Positions 25,901-40,900 of a stretch of DNA of 64,000 nt are shown in pieces. The notes below the pieces were generated by a model. It searched no databases, was not told the DNA's origin, and was given only the letters and a program-made list of their open reading frames with translations. The DNA comes from Larus michahellis. Taxonomy: Eukaryota; Chordata; Aves; Charadriiformes; Laridae. The stretch's first letter is position 1, and the number at the start of each line of letters is the position of its first letter. The position numbers were made by a program, and so were the translations under genes. The stretch spans positions 85,048,215 to 85,112,214 of the forward strand of contig NC_133896.1 in the NCBI RefSeq assembly GCF_964199755.1, read 5' to 3'.

Positions 25901-28900
25901 GTTGTTTACACACACAGGGTGCTGCTTCTAGAAAGACTTCATTATATCCTTTCAAACCACATCTGACCCACAACACCAAATACCTCAGCCTGTTTCAGAG
26001 GAGCTCTGGATGCACTAAAGCAGCAAATTGTCTTGCATCCTTAACTTGAAAATCAATGACAGGGTGGTAGTCTTTCATTCCCTTTGTATGATGCCACAGA
26101 AGTGGCATCTTGATGTACATATCTGGGGCATTTGCATATTGCAGAGGCTTAATAGAACTGCGGTAGTTGAATATAAGACTATCATCCTAGGGACTGATAA
26201 ACAGATGGTGCTCCTATTCCTGAGCACCAGTGAGCTCAACAAAGAAGAATATGTGGGCTTTTTTTTTTTTTTTACTTTTTAAAAAATGAATTTGAGAGTT
26301 ACGACATCAATCTGTGCTCATATTATAGTTTACTCTCTAAGCTTATGTTACAAATAGAAAATCAGACGAGAATTTGCAAGTCACAAGAAACATCCAGATC
26401 ATCCTTAGATAAGCAGATTCCAATCATAATATTCACAGTCCTCTCATGTATCTGCGGTCAGCTCATTACTGCACTTCAAGCAGCGATTTTTGCTGTACTT
26501 GTTCTACATAACAGCAACTAGACAAGACTGGTTAGCCACTTAGCTGCTAAGTTGAGACAACAAAGACTTTTAAAATAGTACAATTTAGTTATAGAGCAAG
26601 TTCATTTTTGTGCCCCTTGCACTGCAAGTTTAATGGCTAAAGGCCAGTTCTGCTGAAACTTATCTTGCATCTGAATGGCTAAAACCGACTGCCATCCCTT
26701 CCGTTTCCCGTAGCCACACTGCAATGATGTGGTTATCTTGTGGTCATCTTGCGGGCTGCGGTATGGGAATCTTATCCCTTGCAGCATGTTCTCTCAAAAC
26801 GGCAAGGATTAGCAAAAAACTCCTATTTAAACTTTCCCATGTAGTTCTGCCTGGCAGGGAGGGCTCAGGGGAGTGGTTTTACTGAAGATTTGGAAAGGTG
26901 CTAACTCCTGGCAGGGGAGTGGCAATAAACAGTTTGGGATGGGCAACTGGGAAGGAAGCCACTGTCCTGGCCCAGCTCTTGGCAGAGTTTGTGTCTGTCT
27001 AAGAAAAGTGTGAGGACTTTTTTTTTTTCCTCTGTGTTACCAGCATGGCCCTTTACTACAGTTATACTGTGACAAAGCCCTAGCTAGCTTAAATATAGAA
27101 AGGTCTGCTCCCAGTTTGGAGAGGGCTGTATATCTGTGCCCGTTCAAATAGTAACTCACAGTGATCCATGAGTTATGGAAGTTCACGGGAGGGCCATCCT
27201 CCCTGTAAGGAAGTTTCTCCAAGAGACACTTTAAATCCAAGTTTACTTACAAATTCTCATCTGCTTATCAATATTTAAGTTTATTTAGTTTCATTCGGTC
27301 ACTTCATTTCCTAATGGAAACCTATCGGTTTAACTGGGAACCATTGGTATTTTGGAATTGCGAAACTTCTGATACTGCCTGCAGCACGTGTTTATGCCTC
27401 TGTTTATTCAAATCACAATGTTTCAAATCATGAGTCTAATTTTCAGCTGTAAACTGGTTGAGAAGGTTCCCCTTTGGAAACATGTTACTGCCTTTCTTTT
27501 CTCTTTGCATTTTTGGCATCTTTGGCCAGGATAGCAAGAAAGAAGTAATCAGTAAGTGGAAAATGCAGCCTTTGGCATTTCAGATCACTAGCCAGACACC
27601 AAATTCACACAAATCGGCAATACCCCTATCATCTTGGTTACTTAAGGCTTGCAGAGGAAAATGTAGCTCTAGTAAAGCAGCTGCAGTGTTATGCTGTGAT
27701 ATTACTCAGTGCAAGAAGCACTTATGTCAAGAGCAGATGAGATATCTGCTGAAAACTCCAGAAAAATTCTGAAAGTCAGGAATGAAAGCTGTTTTGTTTT
27801 AAAATGCACATACAAAGACAGCGAGACCAATCTGAAAGACGTCCTGTAAGGAATTCAGGAGAACACCAGTTTTGCGTAACTTGGAACAGTTAATGCTATG
27901 GGCGTTTTCTTTACAAACCTTCCTTACCCTGGCTTGCACTGACTCGGCACAATTGCTCTATCTCCTGATTTCTGGAAAGCATTCAACTCTGCAAGTGTAG
28001 CAAGTCTCTTACGCTATAAAAGTTTGTTTTGGAGCAAGAAAGAATCAGACAGACAGACAGACAGGTCAGGCAGGCAGAGGGCCCCAAAGCAGAAACACAT
28101 CACCTCAGGAGCTACTGAAACAACTTAGCGGGTACATGGTTTTTCCTCTCCAACCCCAGCACAAAACCACAGACACCAGCCTTACCATGTGGACTCTCAA
28201 GGATAAATTGAAATTAAGTTTTCCCATGCTGAACACCATTTTAAAGCCTGCTTTAAGGTTTGGTTTTGAGCAGAAATTGCAAAATGGACTTCACAAAGTC
28301 AGATGAGCAAGACTTATATTGCAGCAAAGCAGAATATGCTTTTTCAGATTAATACTCAGTTGTCCAGCCACATTTTTGTAATAGGAGGGAGAATAACAAG
28401 AAAGTAAGAAAAATGCCCAAGGCATAGCATTATTTGGAAAAGAAATAAATCATTTAAGGTTCCTTTTAACACTAGAGGTCTGTCTGTATCTGGAGATCTG
28501 TAGAATAAACTGGTTTGCAATGTATGGTTAAGCTCTTAAGTAGACATAAGTTTTTCAAATAATTCTCTTCTGATCTCTTTCTCCTCCCTCCCTCCAAGCT
28601 CATCACCTTTGTACTCAAAATGTCCCCATCTCAGTCACTTCTGTTCCCTACCCAGGGGAGCATCCTCAGCCCACTCCAGTCTCAGTTTCTTTGATCTTTC
28701 TCACCTTTCCTCCTCTTCCCTGAAAAATCCCTCCTCTGTTGTGTTTGCCTGGCATTCCTATAGCTGGTCCCGGTGTAAGTCTCCCTAAGCAGGTAGCCCA
28801 GGTCCTCCCCTCTGCAAACCCCATGTTTGATTTGCATTAAAACACTCAGTCCCGCGTCAGATGACTCCCATTCCCCACCCTTGTCTCTCATCAGCTTCCA

Positions 28901-31900
28901 GTCTCACTCTCACAGCCCTCCACCTTGATAACTGGTTACAGACCCTGTGCCAATCCAGCCTCCCCGGACTCCTTGAACAGTCTCTTTCCCTCTCCTGATC
29001 CTGCGCCTCCTGTACGTTTGCATCAAACAGCTTCTTTCATGCTGGGGAAAAAGAAAAATTATGAAAAAGCTGAAAAAACCACTGGAGGTAGAGACCTGGC
29101 CTCAGGAATTTCAATGTGAAAGGTGAAGGTTAGGCAGAGTAAGCGCAGTTGGAAACGGGCTTTCAAAAAGAGAAGGAAACAACTTGAGTAGCAGATGCTG
29201 CCCCATTGCAAAGGAGGGAACCGGTGGGTGAAGTTTGGTCCTCTGTGCAGGGACTGGACTACTCACTCATAGCTCTTATTTAAGACACATCATGGCTCTG
29301 AAAGGCCTGTTGGATGTGCATGCCATGAGACTGGCTGCCAGGCAGATAAAGTAATATGAATGGGTAGAAAAAGTCTCTCATGTATATAAAGAAGATTTTA
29401 GAATTGCATGTAGTTACCAAAACGAAATTTTTAGAAGACTGAATTGAGAATTGAAACTGCATGGCTGCAGTCGTAATATCCTAATGCAAAAAACCTTTCC
29501 CAAACTAATTTCTTAAACCATGCAACATCCTTAAGGGCAAAATTTTGCTCTTTGATACTCCATCCTAATTCATGAATCTATACCTAATACCCTTCTTCAG
29601 CCTGCTGCTCTCAGGAAAACTGTGGATACAACATGTGGCGGAAAGAGCTCCACAGTGTCACCCAAGGAGAAAATTTTGCCTTCAGTCCTATCACGCAGCT
29701 GAACTGCTTACGCAAGCTTCTGCCGCGCTCAGATGATTTCACTGCTAAATCCACAGTTATGAGCAAAGTAACAGAATAAGATAAGTTACAATGCATTAAC
29801 ACATTGCTGTTTTCATCAGTAAAATTACACTGAGAACGGGTTAAAAAAGGCAAACCTCAAGTAGTAGTGTTACAGTGGCTGTTGCCTAAAGTAGCAGCCT
29901 GTGAAGAGCTTTGCATTCCCTCCTGTGAAAAGGCCACAGAAGATCTGACTTTCCGTGTTATGAAGATTGGCTACATTTTCCAATAATTATCTGTGAAGCC
30001 TCACTTCTTCTCTCAGACTGTGACAAACCACAGCGTTAAATCTCTCATTAAAAAAAAGTCAGGAACTTGGTGTGATTTTCTCACTGCTCAGCCAATTGCT
30101 GAAACCTCTTCCCTGCTAGATCGTAAAATGGTTAGAGCTGGAAAGGAACTTAAAGATCACCTAGTTCCAACCCCCCTGCCATGGGCAGGGACACCTCCCA
30201 CTAGACCAGGCTGCTCAAAGCCCCATCCAGCCTGGCCTTGAACATTTCCAGGGATGGGGCGTCCACAACCTCCCCGGGCAACCTGTTACAGTGCCTCACC
30301 ACCCTCACAGTAAAGAATTTCTTCCTAATATCCAATCTAAATCTCCCCTCTCTCAGTTTAAAACTGTTACACTTTGTTCTATCGCTACACACCCTAACAA
30401 AGAGTCCCTCCCCATCTTTCCTGTAGGCCCCTTTTAGGTCTTGGAAGGCCACTAAAAGGTCTCCCCAGAGCCTTTCTCTTCTCCAGGCTGATCAACCCCA
30501 ACTCTCTCAGCCTGTCTTCATAGGGGAGATGCTCCGGCCCTCTGATCATCTTTATGGCCCTCCTCTGGACTCACTCCAACAGGTCCATGTCCTTCTTATG
30601 TTGGGGGCCCCTGAGCTGGACGCAGTACTCCAGGTGGGGTGTTACCAGGGCAGAGCAGAGGGGCAGAATCACCTCCCACCACCTGGTCACTTGATGAAAT
30701 CTTATGGTAAGACATTAGTAGGAGTTTCAGACAAGCCTTGTTCTGAAAATGCAATTTTCTGCAGACTTACAGTTTGCCAATTAAATGACGCAAAGACAAA
30801 TGCAAAGCAAAGGCTGAGAGGTGAAACAATGCAGTCGTGATTTGCCAAAGATATGAATTAATGTATAACATGTATAGCAGAAAGCAAATCAGGCCCTGTG
30901 TCTGTCTATGAATGTACTGGTGATAATGTATATTTCTGCTGCTTGTCTTCAGCATGAGTTTTCCACTGTAATGGTGTCAGGATTTTTCTCCCCTTCTTTC
31001 ACCCCTGCCTCGAAAACACAAGCACTTGAAGGAAAACAATCAGCCATGAAGATAATTTGAATTCTTCCACTGACAAAATTCATGACCAAAAGGCAAACTG
31101 TTCTTGAAGCACACCTGACATTTCAAGGTTTGCCTTCTCAAGTCTATACCAATTATTTCTGTTTACAATTTTCTTCACAGAAGGAGGAAGAAAGGCTACT
31201 CTACTTCCACAACACACTAGATTTCATTCACTATCAAGGTTCTCCAAGTGCTTTCAAAGCACAAAAACCCACCCCAAACCCAGAAAACCTTTCCATTCAG
31301 AAAAGGAAGACGTCCTATTACAGCTACGCAGAGCATCGTCTCATAGAATTAAGGGACTGGTTCTCTATTCCTTTTTCCACCGCTAATACCTCAGTGCAGC
31401 AAAGCATGTACTTTGCTGGGTTGTGACGTGATTACGCCCACAATGAAAATGGAATAAATGCTTTCCTGAGCTGAATGCCCAGGACCAGGAGCTTTTGCTC
31501 ACAGGACCCTCACCGCCTGCAGTTGGGCCTCCCACACGACGATTGAATGGCAGATGCTGAATGCCACCTAAATATAGGAAACCACCTTTTCAAAGCCTGG
31601 CTGAGGAACGCTATTGATGTTTGACTGTTCTAGGTTTAAATTAGACCTTACCCATTTCTCCCCAGAAGAAAGGGTTGATTCCACCTGTTGTGCAGTTGTA
31701 CACCAACAGGTTTTTTGGTCTGGAAAAGAGAAAGAAGTATTATTTTAAGGTGTGAAGAAAAGCACCCAAAGCTTTATTAATGGAGCATGGAAGCTAACAG
31801 CCCAAGAAACAGTAATATCAGCGCATAAAAAAAAATGCAGAAGAGGTCATTTTTCCTAAATATGAAAATATAGTATAAACCATTAATTTTTAATAAGATT

Positions 31901-34900
31901 CAGTCAGATTCTGGAGAGCATAAGAAGTTAATAAAGACAGATGGGGTTTAAGAAAACATCATCCATATATCATGTATCAAAAGTTATAAAAACAATAAGG
32001 AAAGCATACATACTGACAAATTTATGATTTTTTTTTTCAGTTTCTCTTAGTATACTGTAAATAATTGGCCCAAGCCAACCTCAGGGACACACTCTGTATT
32101 TTGCAGTCATTGACTTAATGGACATGATTTGTGTTACTTTTAAACTCCATTTGTCAGGGTGGTGATTACAAATCAATCCATTTCAACAAAATCCTCATTT
32201 TAATACCAAATAAACCTCGGTTGTTATTTGCGCGTAGAACTAAGCATACATCACACTGGTTTTATTTCTTCCTTTGACACCAGGCAAGAATTAGTCAGAA
32301 CAGCTTTTTGATCTATGTCTGCCTTGCCAAGGGTGCAAGCGATGCCATCAATACCGCACTTTTCTTACTCTGCGTTAGCAGCTGGAGCCATCTGCCAAAA
32401 TGCTAAAAGAGATGAGACCTGGCCTTGGACAGGGATAGCAGCTTGGCTGGAGGGTAGACCATCTCAGTGCTCCTAGGGTGCTGCGGTGCCCAGAGCCTTT
32501 CTCCACTGAAGGAGGCTGCCTACGAGGAACTTTTCAGAACTCCTATGACCGAAGAGACCAGGAGATAGAACCCCTAAACCTGGCAATACCTGAAAACTGC
32601 ATTCGGACACTGCACAGTATCATCATTATTACTCATCCTTAGCAGACTTCTAGGGACGGTTAGGACTAATAGACATGTATCAAGCTCCAAATCCACGATC
32701 TCCTGTAACTCTTAATTACCGAGTAAAGGCCTGGTAAAGTGTTAAACATAAAAATGCACAGTCGTGCTTAATGTGGTGAAATTCTACGCTATGAAAATCA
32801 ATACAGCAACCTCACTAAGGACTAAATCCGTAAAATGTGCCCATATATAAAACCCACCTAGTGCAGAGCCACACACACATCCTGGTGCAAAGTGCACTGC
32901 AGTGAAAGCACAGACTTCCACTTACTCCAGTGGGTCAGGCCCAGTAAACACCAGCGAAGAGGATTTCTCCATTTTCCCAGCTTCCAGTGAAGGGTGTCTC
33001 CTTGTTGTTTTTTTCCCGTTCTCCACCCTCCAGCTGAGTTGGTGACTGTGGTAGAGCGTAGAGCTTTGCAAAGCTTCTACACTAGGTAATAAAGATTGCA
33101 ATTCTCTGCTAAGTTTTAGAATCTAATTTCCCTCAGTAATGTCACCTGCCCTGAAGGATACTGACTTTCTAATTAGATGATTTGGAAAAAAAAAAACAAT
33201 AAAAAAAATTAAACCGTACATGCTATTCTTCAAGAGAACACCTAAACCCAAAACTCCCTCAGAGAAATTAAATTTACAGAAGGCTCAGGCTCCTGTATTT
33301 TTGTTTACAGATTGCCTACCCTGGGGTTGCGCCCAGCTAGATAAAGCTTTAAATCAAGTTCTGTGGTCGCTCCTTTAGCCTAATAATTATTTGTGTGGGA
33401 ACCAGATTAAAAGCATGTCTCTTTCACCAATGAAAAGATAGAAAAAATGGCACCACTTCTGCCACGGCCAGAGCCAGGAATTCTACCTGCGTGCTGATAT
33501 ACTGCTCATCAGCACATGTTCGTCTCCTTTCCCAGCTTTATGGACGGGCCGTAGCAATCTTCACCCGGAGGCTCTCAGGGTGTGTGTGTAAGGGGAAGCT
33601 GTATTTATTTTTCCCAGACCGTGCTGCTTTGTCTGTTGCTGATGGAGGGGGACAAAATGATGAGAAAAATAAATTTACAGAGCTGGTGAGGATCTTTTCA
33701 GGATCCCTGCATTTAGGTTACTGTATGCAGCTGTTCTCTACCCTCAGCTCAGAGGGCTTACTTTGTCTTTCAAAGTAAAATATTTCTGCCTTTTATTTGC
33801 CTGGTATTGATTTCTCAGAGTTGTATAAACAGCCAGAATAATTTACTCTGTAGCTCTTCCTAACTAATGGTTAAAGGTCAGAGACAGAGGTTCACAGGAA
33901 AAGATCTTAAAACCTTAACGTCACTTACACATACCCTTCCCAACAACACAACGAATGGGCTTTTTTTAGATCATCTCCCCTATCATATCAGCCCATAATA
34001 TATTTATATTTTGCAGTGTTTTCCAAGGAAAACACGCAGACCATTTTCACCAAGAAAACTCTAGATGCCACTTGAAAAGCAACTCCGTGTAGCTGCCCGA
34101 AGAGGGACGTCTAAAAAACATCTGCTGCCAAGCTGCAGTAAAGCTCTTGGACTTCAGAAAGGTGACTTCTGAGAGACAGACTTGTCAACCGAGCTTACCC
34201 TGTGCTGAGAAACAGGTCCCACCTGTAGCTTTAGAGATCTCCTAACTCAAAGGCTGCCTTTATTACTTCTGCTACACTTTTAGCCCTTGCCAATCCAAGG
34301 AAGAAAACATGAACCAGAAAATGAATCAACAAGGCTCTTGCAGACGTTTTCAATTAGCTTCTGGTTCCCTTTAAAGTCCCAGTGCAGGCAGTAAATGCCC
34401 AAGTCCATCAGAAAGAGGAGTGCCTTCCCACCTGTGCACAGCAGTGTACCACCCGGCCGCAAGGGTGAGGTTGATGGCGACGTCTACTGGAATCATATCT
34501 GCCACCGCTTCGTTGTTGGCGATGACGGTCCGCAGAATCCCTTTGCCCGCCTGTGGGACAAAGGAAAACAGACACTGACAGTAAGACCATGGTAAGATTT
34601 CATAGGCTTGGAGAGAGGACAGACAGTCACGTTAGCACTTTTCAAGCCTGACACCGGCTGAACAAGATTATTTGGTTTCTGTGAAACCAGGCCCTGCACT
34701 TGGGCCACAACAACGCCATGCATTGCTACAGGCTTGGGGAAGTGTGGCTGGAGAGCTGCCTGGCAGAAAAGCACCTGGGGGTTCTGGGGTTCTAATTGAC
34801 AAGCGGCTGAACATGAGCCAGCAATGTGCCCAGGCGGCCAAGAAAGCCCATGGCATCCTGGCTTGTATTAGAAATAGTGTGACCAGCAGAAGAAGGGAGG

Positions 34901-37900
34901 TGATTGTCCCCCTGTACTCAGCACTGGTGAAGCCACACCTTGAGTATTGTGTCCACTTCTGGGCACCTCAATATGAGAGAGATATCGAGGTGCTGGAGCG
35001 AGTGCAGAGGAGGGCAACGAAGCTGGTGAAGGGCCTCGAGAATAAATCTTATGAGGAGCGATTGAAGGAGCTGGGACTGTTTAGTTTGAGGAAGAGGAGG
35101 CTGAGGGGAGACCTCATCACTCTCTACAACTACTTGAAAGGACACTGTAGAGAGGTTGGTGCTGGTCTCTTCTCACAGGTAATTAGTGATAGAACAAGAA
35201 GGAATGGGTTCAAGCTGCAGCAGGGTAGGTTTAGGCTGGACATTAGGAAAAAATTCTTCACTGAAAGAGTGGTCAGACACTGGAATAGGCTGCCCAGGGA
35301 GGTGGTGGAGTCACCATCCCTGGATGTGTTTAAGACTCGTTTAGATGTGGTATTAAGGGATATGGTGTAAGGGAGAACTTTGTAGAGTGGAGTTGATGGT
35401 TGGACTCAATGATCCCAAGGGTCTTTTCCAACCTAAATGATTCTATGATTCTAAAAACTGACATGGCAGACCGAACCAGAGAGGATTCAGCAATACAGAA
35501 ATGTGGAGGTGAAATGGGGTGAAGGAACTTCACATACTGTGTCAGGCATGAGGGCTTAAGAGAGAAAATATAAAAAGAAACCCCCAATGGAAAAGTCAAG
35601 GTTGCAATCAAATTATCTAACATGGGAAAAAAAAATGCAATGAATTTGAGATTGATGTAGAAGCTGAGGACCCAGTGAAAGCGTTGGGAAGATAAAAGTG
35701 CTAGTGAAGCAAGGAAGTAAAAAAGCTCTTATAATTTCGATCCATGCAAAACCAGAGGGAGGGACTGAGTGAAGGGGCAAAGGAATATGATCTACAGATC
35801 CACAAATATTTAAGTGTCAGGGCAAAGAAAATATTACAGCATTTATTTTTTTTTCCTTTTCGTTTAACCTGAGACTCATATTTCATGATGAAATAGCTCT
35901 CCAGCTGTGAAAGATGAAGTTTTACTACAGCAACTAGACAGGACATGCCTGGTTGTGCAGAACCATTTGCCTGAAGTCTGGGGAGAAGAAAGATGTGATA
36001 AAAAAAGCATTTAAGATTTGATATTAACTTGTAAAGCACATCCCGTTGTTTACTGGTCATTGGTGTATTTTAAGAAATTACACATCCCTTTTTGGGGGAG
36101 TTTATCTGGGTTATTTTGTTCTATTTATCTCCCCTCTCCTTTCCCCTTCTATAATCAGATGGTTTTGTTACTTTTCACAGCTCGCAAGTAAGGGAATACT
36201 ACTTATGACTGATTTAATTTTCATGAACTAAGACTTCTGAGCAGTCTCACCTCATCCTTGGTGCATCTGGCAGAGGGATCATAGAAAACCGGACTCAGGC
36301 AACCACGTAAACTTCCCCACATGACTCCAAACATCGTCCTCAAACCCACGCCATGCAGTTAACCTCTGCTGCCCTATGCTGAACTGCAGTTATGCTTAGA
36401 CATTAAAACCTTTACTTGCAACATCACTATGATATTATTTTTTTTTTGTTCCTACTACTGATTTTTCAAGGGGAAAAAAAGGCAAAAAGAACCAAAGCAG
36501 CCAATCAAGCTCAGCTACGAATTTCCCACTGCTGTGAACCCATGCCCACTAGAGACCACTATATGATCAACTATCACATTTTCACAGGTACACTAGAGAA
36601 CCTCTGTGAGGTCTTCAAAACTAGGAAGTTTGATGGACACGCTGCCTGTATTCAGAGCAGCATGTGATGGTCATATACACATGGATGAATTAGATATTTT
36701 ATATATTCTGTATGTAATAAAGACTTCAGGTTTAAGAGTTTTAAGTTGCTTTTTACATTGGAAATGGTTTGGTACTTCTTTATCAGGTATGGCTTGATTT
36801 CTACTTGTTGCTGTAGATTGCTGTAGTTGCTGCAACTGTAGTTGCTGACTTTATTCTCTTTAGTGAAACAGAAGCTACTTTAGCTGAAGCCTCCAAAACC
36901 ATTTGTGAGTCTGACGTTTCTGGACAGCCTCCCAGCTGAAGCGCTTTGGGGCCAGTCACTCTCCAGAACATGAACTAAGCCATGGTTCTGCCCTACAGCT
37001 TCACTGCCTTGCAGGGAAGAAGGTCTTTACATGTAATACGGGAACACTGAGACAAAAATGCCTCAATTACAGTCCAGCTGAGATGTAATTAATTTCATTT
37101 TGTTTTTCAATCAACAAACAAAGCTTCTCTCCACAGCAGCTGGAGCAACTGTAGGCGAAAGAAACATAATGAGACTATCAAGAACAATTTGAACTCCCGT
37201 ATTTCATGAATATTTAAAAGAAATATATCTATTTGTGAAATGAAATTATCAGACTCAAATATTAGAGTGGTGACTGAGGGGGGAGGAAAAAAAGAAAAAA
37301 AATAAATCTTTGCAAGGTTTGGAGTTCAGATTCTGACCATATGGTCCCAAAGATCATCTGAGTCAAACCTGAATCTGGGGGTTGTTCTCCATATAGGATG
37401 AGCATGGATTAAGAGTTGAAAGTGAATATTTAAGTATGGGGGGGACTTTAAAAAAACCCCACAAACACAAAACCACGTTACTTTTGCTTTTTCCATCCTT
37501 AATTAAAGCAAATAAAGAAATTTGAGTAATAAATACACTTTGAAATAGTTGGCCGAGAGAGCTGCTTGTGATCACACAACTTCCAGGTAATCAAACTAAT
37601 GCATAATTCGGATGTTCAAGGGTTAATTTTCAAACCACCAAACAGGAATTACCCATTCACCATACCTAAGCACATTAATTCAAACCATGTATAAAGTTTC
37701 TCGGACTCCCTAATAATAAACACCTTTCCCTTCCAGATAACTAGTACCAGTCCAACTAAGTCCAGTAGGCAACTGGAGATGGTACAAGACAAACAGTGTC
37801 TGTCAGCTCTGGCAATCCCAGTCTCTGCTCCTGACTGATGCCAGCCAACACCACTGTCTGCGGGGCCAAAGAGCCACTGGGACATGGACAACAACTTAGG

Positions 37901-40900
37901 TCTCCACACCCTGGACCTACAGCCTCTGATCTTTGTCTTCTTCTTGATTAAGTCTCGATATAGTTACGTTTCAAATTGTCCTGTTTCATCACTGAAGAAC
38001 TCAGTGCAGATGACACAAATTTCCACGGTCTCTGCATTTCCGATAGTGAAGAACCTCAGAGCTCCAATCCTGAACCAAAAAACGCCATCTCTATTTTAAA
38101 ACTATTTCAGTACAAGTCAAAGCTTTTATATAAAAGGGAAGTTATTTACTACAGGGACCCTCCAATCTCCAAATCTTTGCTTTCCATAGAGTTAATGTGG
38201 AGATAAAGATACAGGCTGGCATCTGTGTGCAAAATCTGGCTTGACTGAAACCACCATTAGGTTTGCTGTTGCATTCAGTAAGGCTAGAAATTTTTTGCTT
38301 TGAAGAATAGAAAATATTAGTTAGTGGTAGCAGTAGCAAAAGATAAGTATATAAAAATATACGCAAGACCTAGTATAAGATCGTAAAGTGGACACTATTA
38401 AAAAAAGATTGATATATAGGCGTAATTTCCAAATACTTAACCATTAGGTGTTTTTTAGATTAAAAGAAAAGAAAAAAGGAGGGGAGATAATGCTTTTTAA
38501 ATGACAAAAGATTTGATTGGCATGTTTTTTACATGGCTGAAAGCATACGAATTTGGCCTGTGTTTTGTAATGCACTGGCATAAGATACAGGTAGGACAGC
38601 TAGCTGCTGGAATTTGTTACTTAGCTAATTCACCTGTGGGGAACGAAGAGCAATGCAATGGAAATCTTTTGCATAACATCTTTCTTGCAAACTAACTCTG
38701 GACAAATTTTTGTGATGGACATTTTTAATGCTCAAAAGTAAACATAAAAAAAATAATATCAGAAGTCATGGATATCATTACAGAAGTTAGAAAGTTACAA
38801 AAGTTAAAGTACATCACTGTCACTTGAAAACGTAAGGAATGGATCTGCAAAATTAAGGGACTGCAAACCCTTTCTTTATCGTGATGACAACAGAATCACG
38901 AAAGAACACAGAAAACAGCACAAGATGCTGGGAGTAGAACAGAGAGGCAGCACACGCTTTATGAGCGGTCGGCAATGAGTAAAAGGTTGATAGACAATTG
39001 TTTTAAAGAAACTGCAAGATGAATAGAAGCTAATAACATTTTGTGAACACAAGTGATGCGTTTGGGGGCTTTTGAATGTCTCTGAAATGTGTAACTGGGG
39101 TTTCAGATAAAAGCATGAGCTGGGATATACCCACTAATTTCACTATTCCTTTGGATTCCAGAAGTAACTGTAACAGTTTCTATTTATGCTCTACTTCAGG
39201 TACAAATGAGTTTTTTTTTTTTTAATGAGATGATACTTGGATTTTATTCTCCTCTCCTATGATTGTAGGCTAGTAATCCTTTTATATACTGCATCAGGCT
39301 GACTACAATACAGTTTTTACAAAGTAATCAAGTTGGACAAATCATACATGTACAAATATATCTTCCCACAGCTATACAGCATAACGCACTGACAAATAGA
39401 CCTAAGGCAGGAATCTTAGTTCAGAAAAAAAAAAAAAGCCAGGAGAAAAGGTATGCAACTTTACAGTTTTCATCTGTTAAATTGTAATGATTGTTTTCCT
39501 GTTACAGGGAATATTTTATCAAGTTATTAATTAATAATTACGGCTTTGTTCCTTGTCGGTTTACACATTAGTTATTTACACCAGTGTTAAGCAAGAATAC
39601 CGTGAATTATCCATGTGACTGGCAGAGTCTGAATTGATAGTTATGCGCATGATTTAGGTGTACTCTGCACATGCAGAAATCCTATATAGAGCAACGGCAA
39701 GTAAGACCCAGAATCTTTGTTAATGTGGAGCAGTCACAAACTATAGCAGTGGGCTTAGCAACAATACGTATGAAGATAAATGAAAGGATAAATAACACTG
39801 CCTTGTATTGATGGTATGGTAATCTGGCCTGGAAAATTAAGTTCTGTTACAAGACTCAAGCTCTGACATCTGTGAATTACCCTAGTTTCAAGGATGCATC
39901 TTTTGCCCTTTCTTCGAAAACTTGTCCAAAAGTATTTTTATTTTTAGACTTTTTAGGAACTGCAATTCACGTTTAGTGAACCAACAACATGAATACTCTT
40001 TCAATGTCCTTTTTTGAGTGCAGCAGAAGTAGACAGTCTTCTGGGTCCTACAGGCATATAGATGTATGGCAAGCGTGTGACATCTTTCTACCAGATTCAG
40101 AAAACGGCTATGATCCTTTTTTGCACACGCTTTCTAAGTGGAGTTGTAGAGTAACTTTAGAGTTTCTATTTTTAGTAACTCTCACTCCACTTTAAGGGGA
40201 GCTGAAATAGTAACTAGACATACCGCAACAAATATTCCACTTGTCCCATTGAAGCTGTCAATCCAACCCTGCAAAAAAGAAGAATGATTACCATTTCTTT
40301 CAATGACATGTTGCTTACGCGGGCTTCGAAATGGTGAAAGGGCTACAATGCTGTGTCGTAGGCAAAGAAGCAACAAGACACCAGTTAAGATGGATGCCAG
40401 CCTATCTGGGACAGCTGCCAGGAAGCTAACCAGTACAAAGTACTTAATTGATTTTAAATAGGGATGCCTTCTATGATACCTCATTCTGTCCGCAACTTAC
40501 CCACCAACAACAGAATCCAATTTTGTTTTTAGAAAGCACTTCTTTCCTACAATAACTTGGCTACAGGAATAAAATCTGGTTTTAAACACTACTGTGTGTT
40601 GGTGCTGTCACACTGGTTGAAAACAGTCAGCGTGTTATACATGCTCCAACATACAACATGCAGATGTCACTGAGACTGATTTGGTTACTCCAGCAAATTT
40701 CTAAGGCAAAGAAGGAAAACAAAAAAACGAAATCAAAACACTCCACTCTTGAATCCCATCCTACTTCAGGACAGGGAAACTGCCACTTTTGGGAGCTGGA
40801 GTTAAGAGCAGTGATGAGCAGTCTGACCTGAAACAGTTTATGACATCTAACAGAGTTCGCTCTGTCTTTCCGAGATGGGGAGCTTGGCCCAGAGCCTCGG

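Larger units (their letters stand above)
25430..31651. other. FAR2 intron 7, containing CR1 sequences and a short microsatellite
   Basis: Holds an ancient CR1 tail (25548-25582), a CAGA run (28046-28064) and a CR1 (30118-30682). Nothing else recognised. Confidence 0.8.

Noticed and set aside
31082..31426. 114-codon plus-strand frame in an intron
   Set aside because: No family signature, no splice context, and composition like the surrounding intron.
34672..35370. 232-codon open frame as a host gene or FAR2 alternative exon
   Set aside because: CR1 ORF2 sequence on the strand opposite to FAR2.
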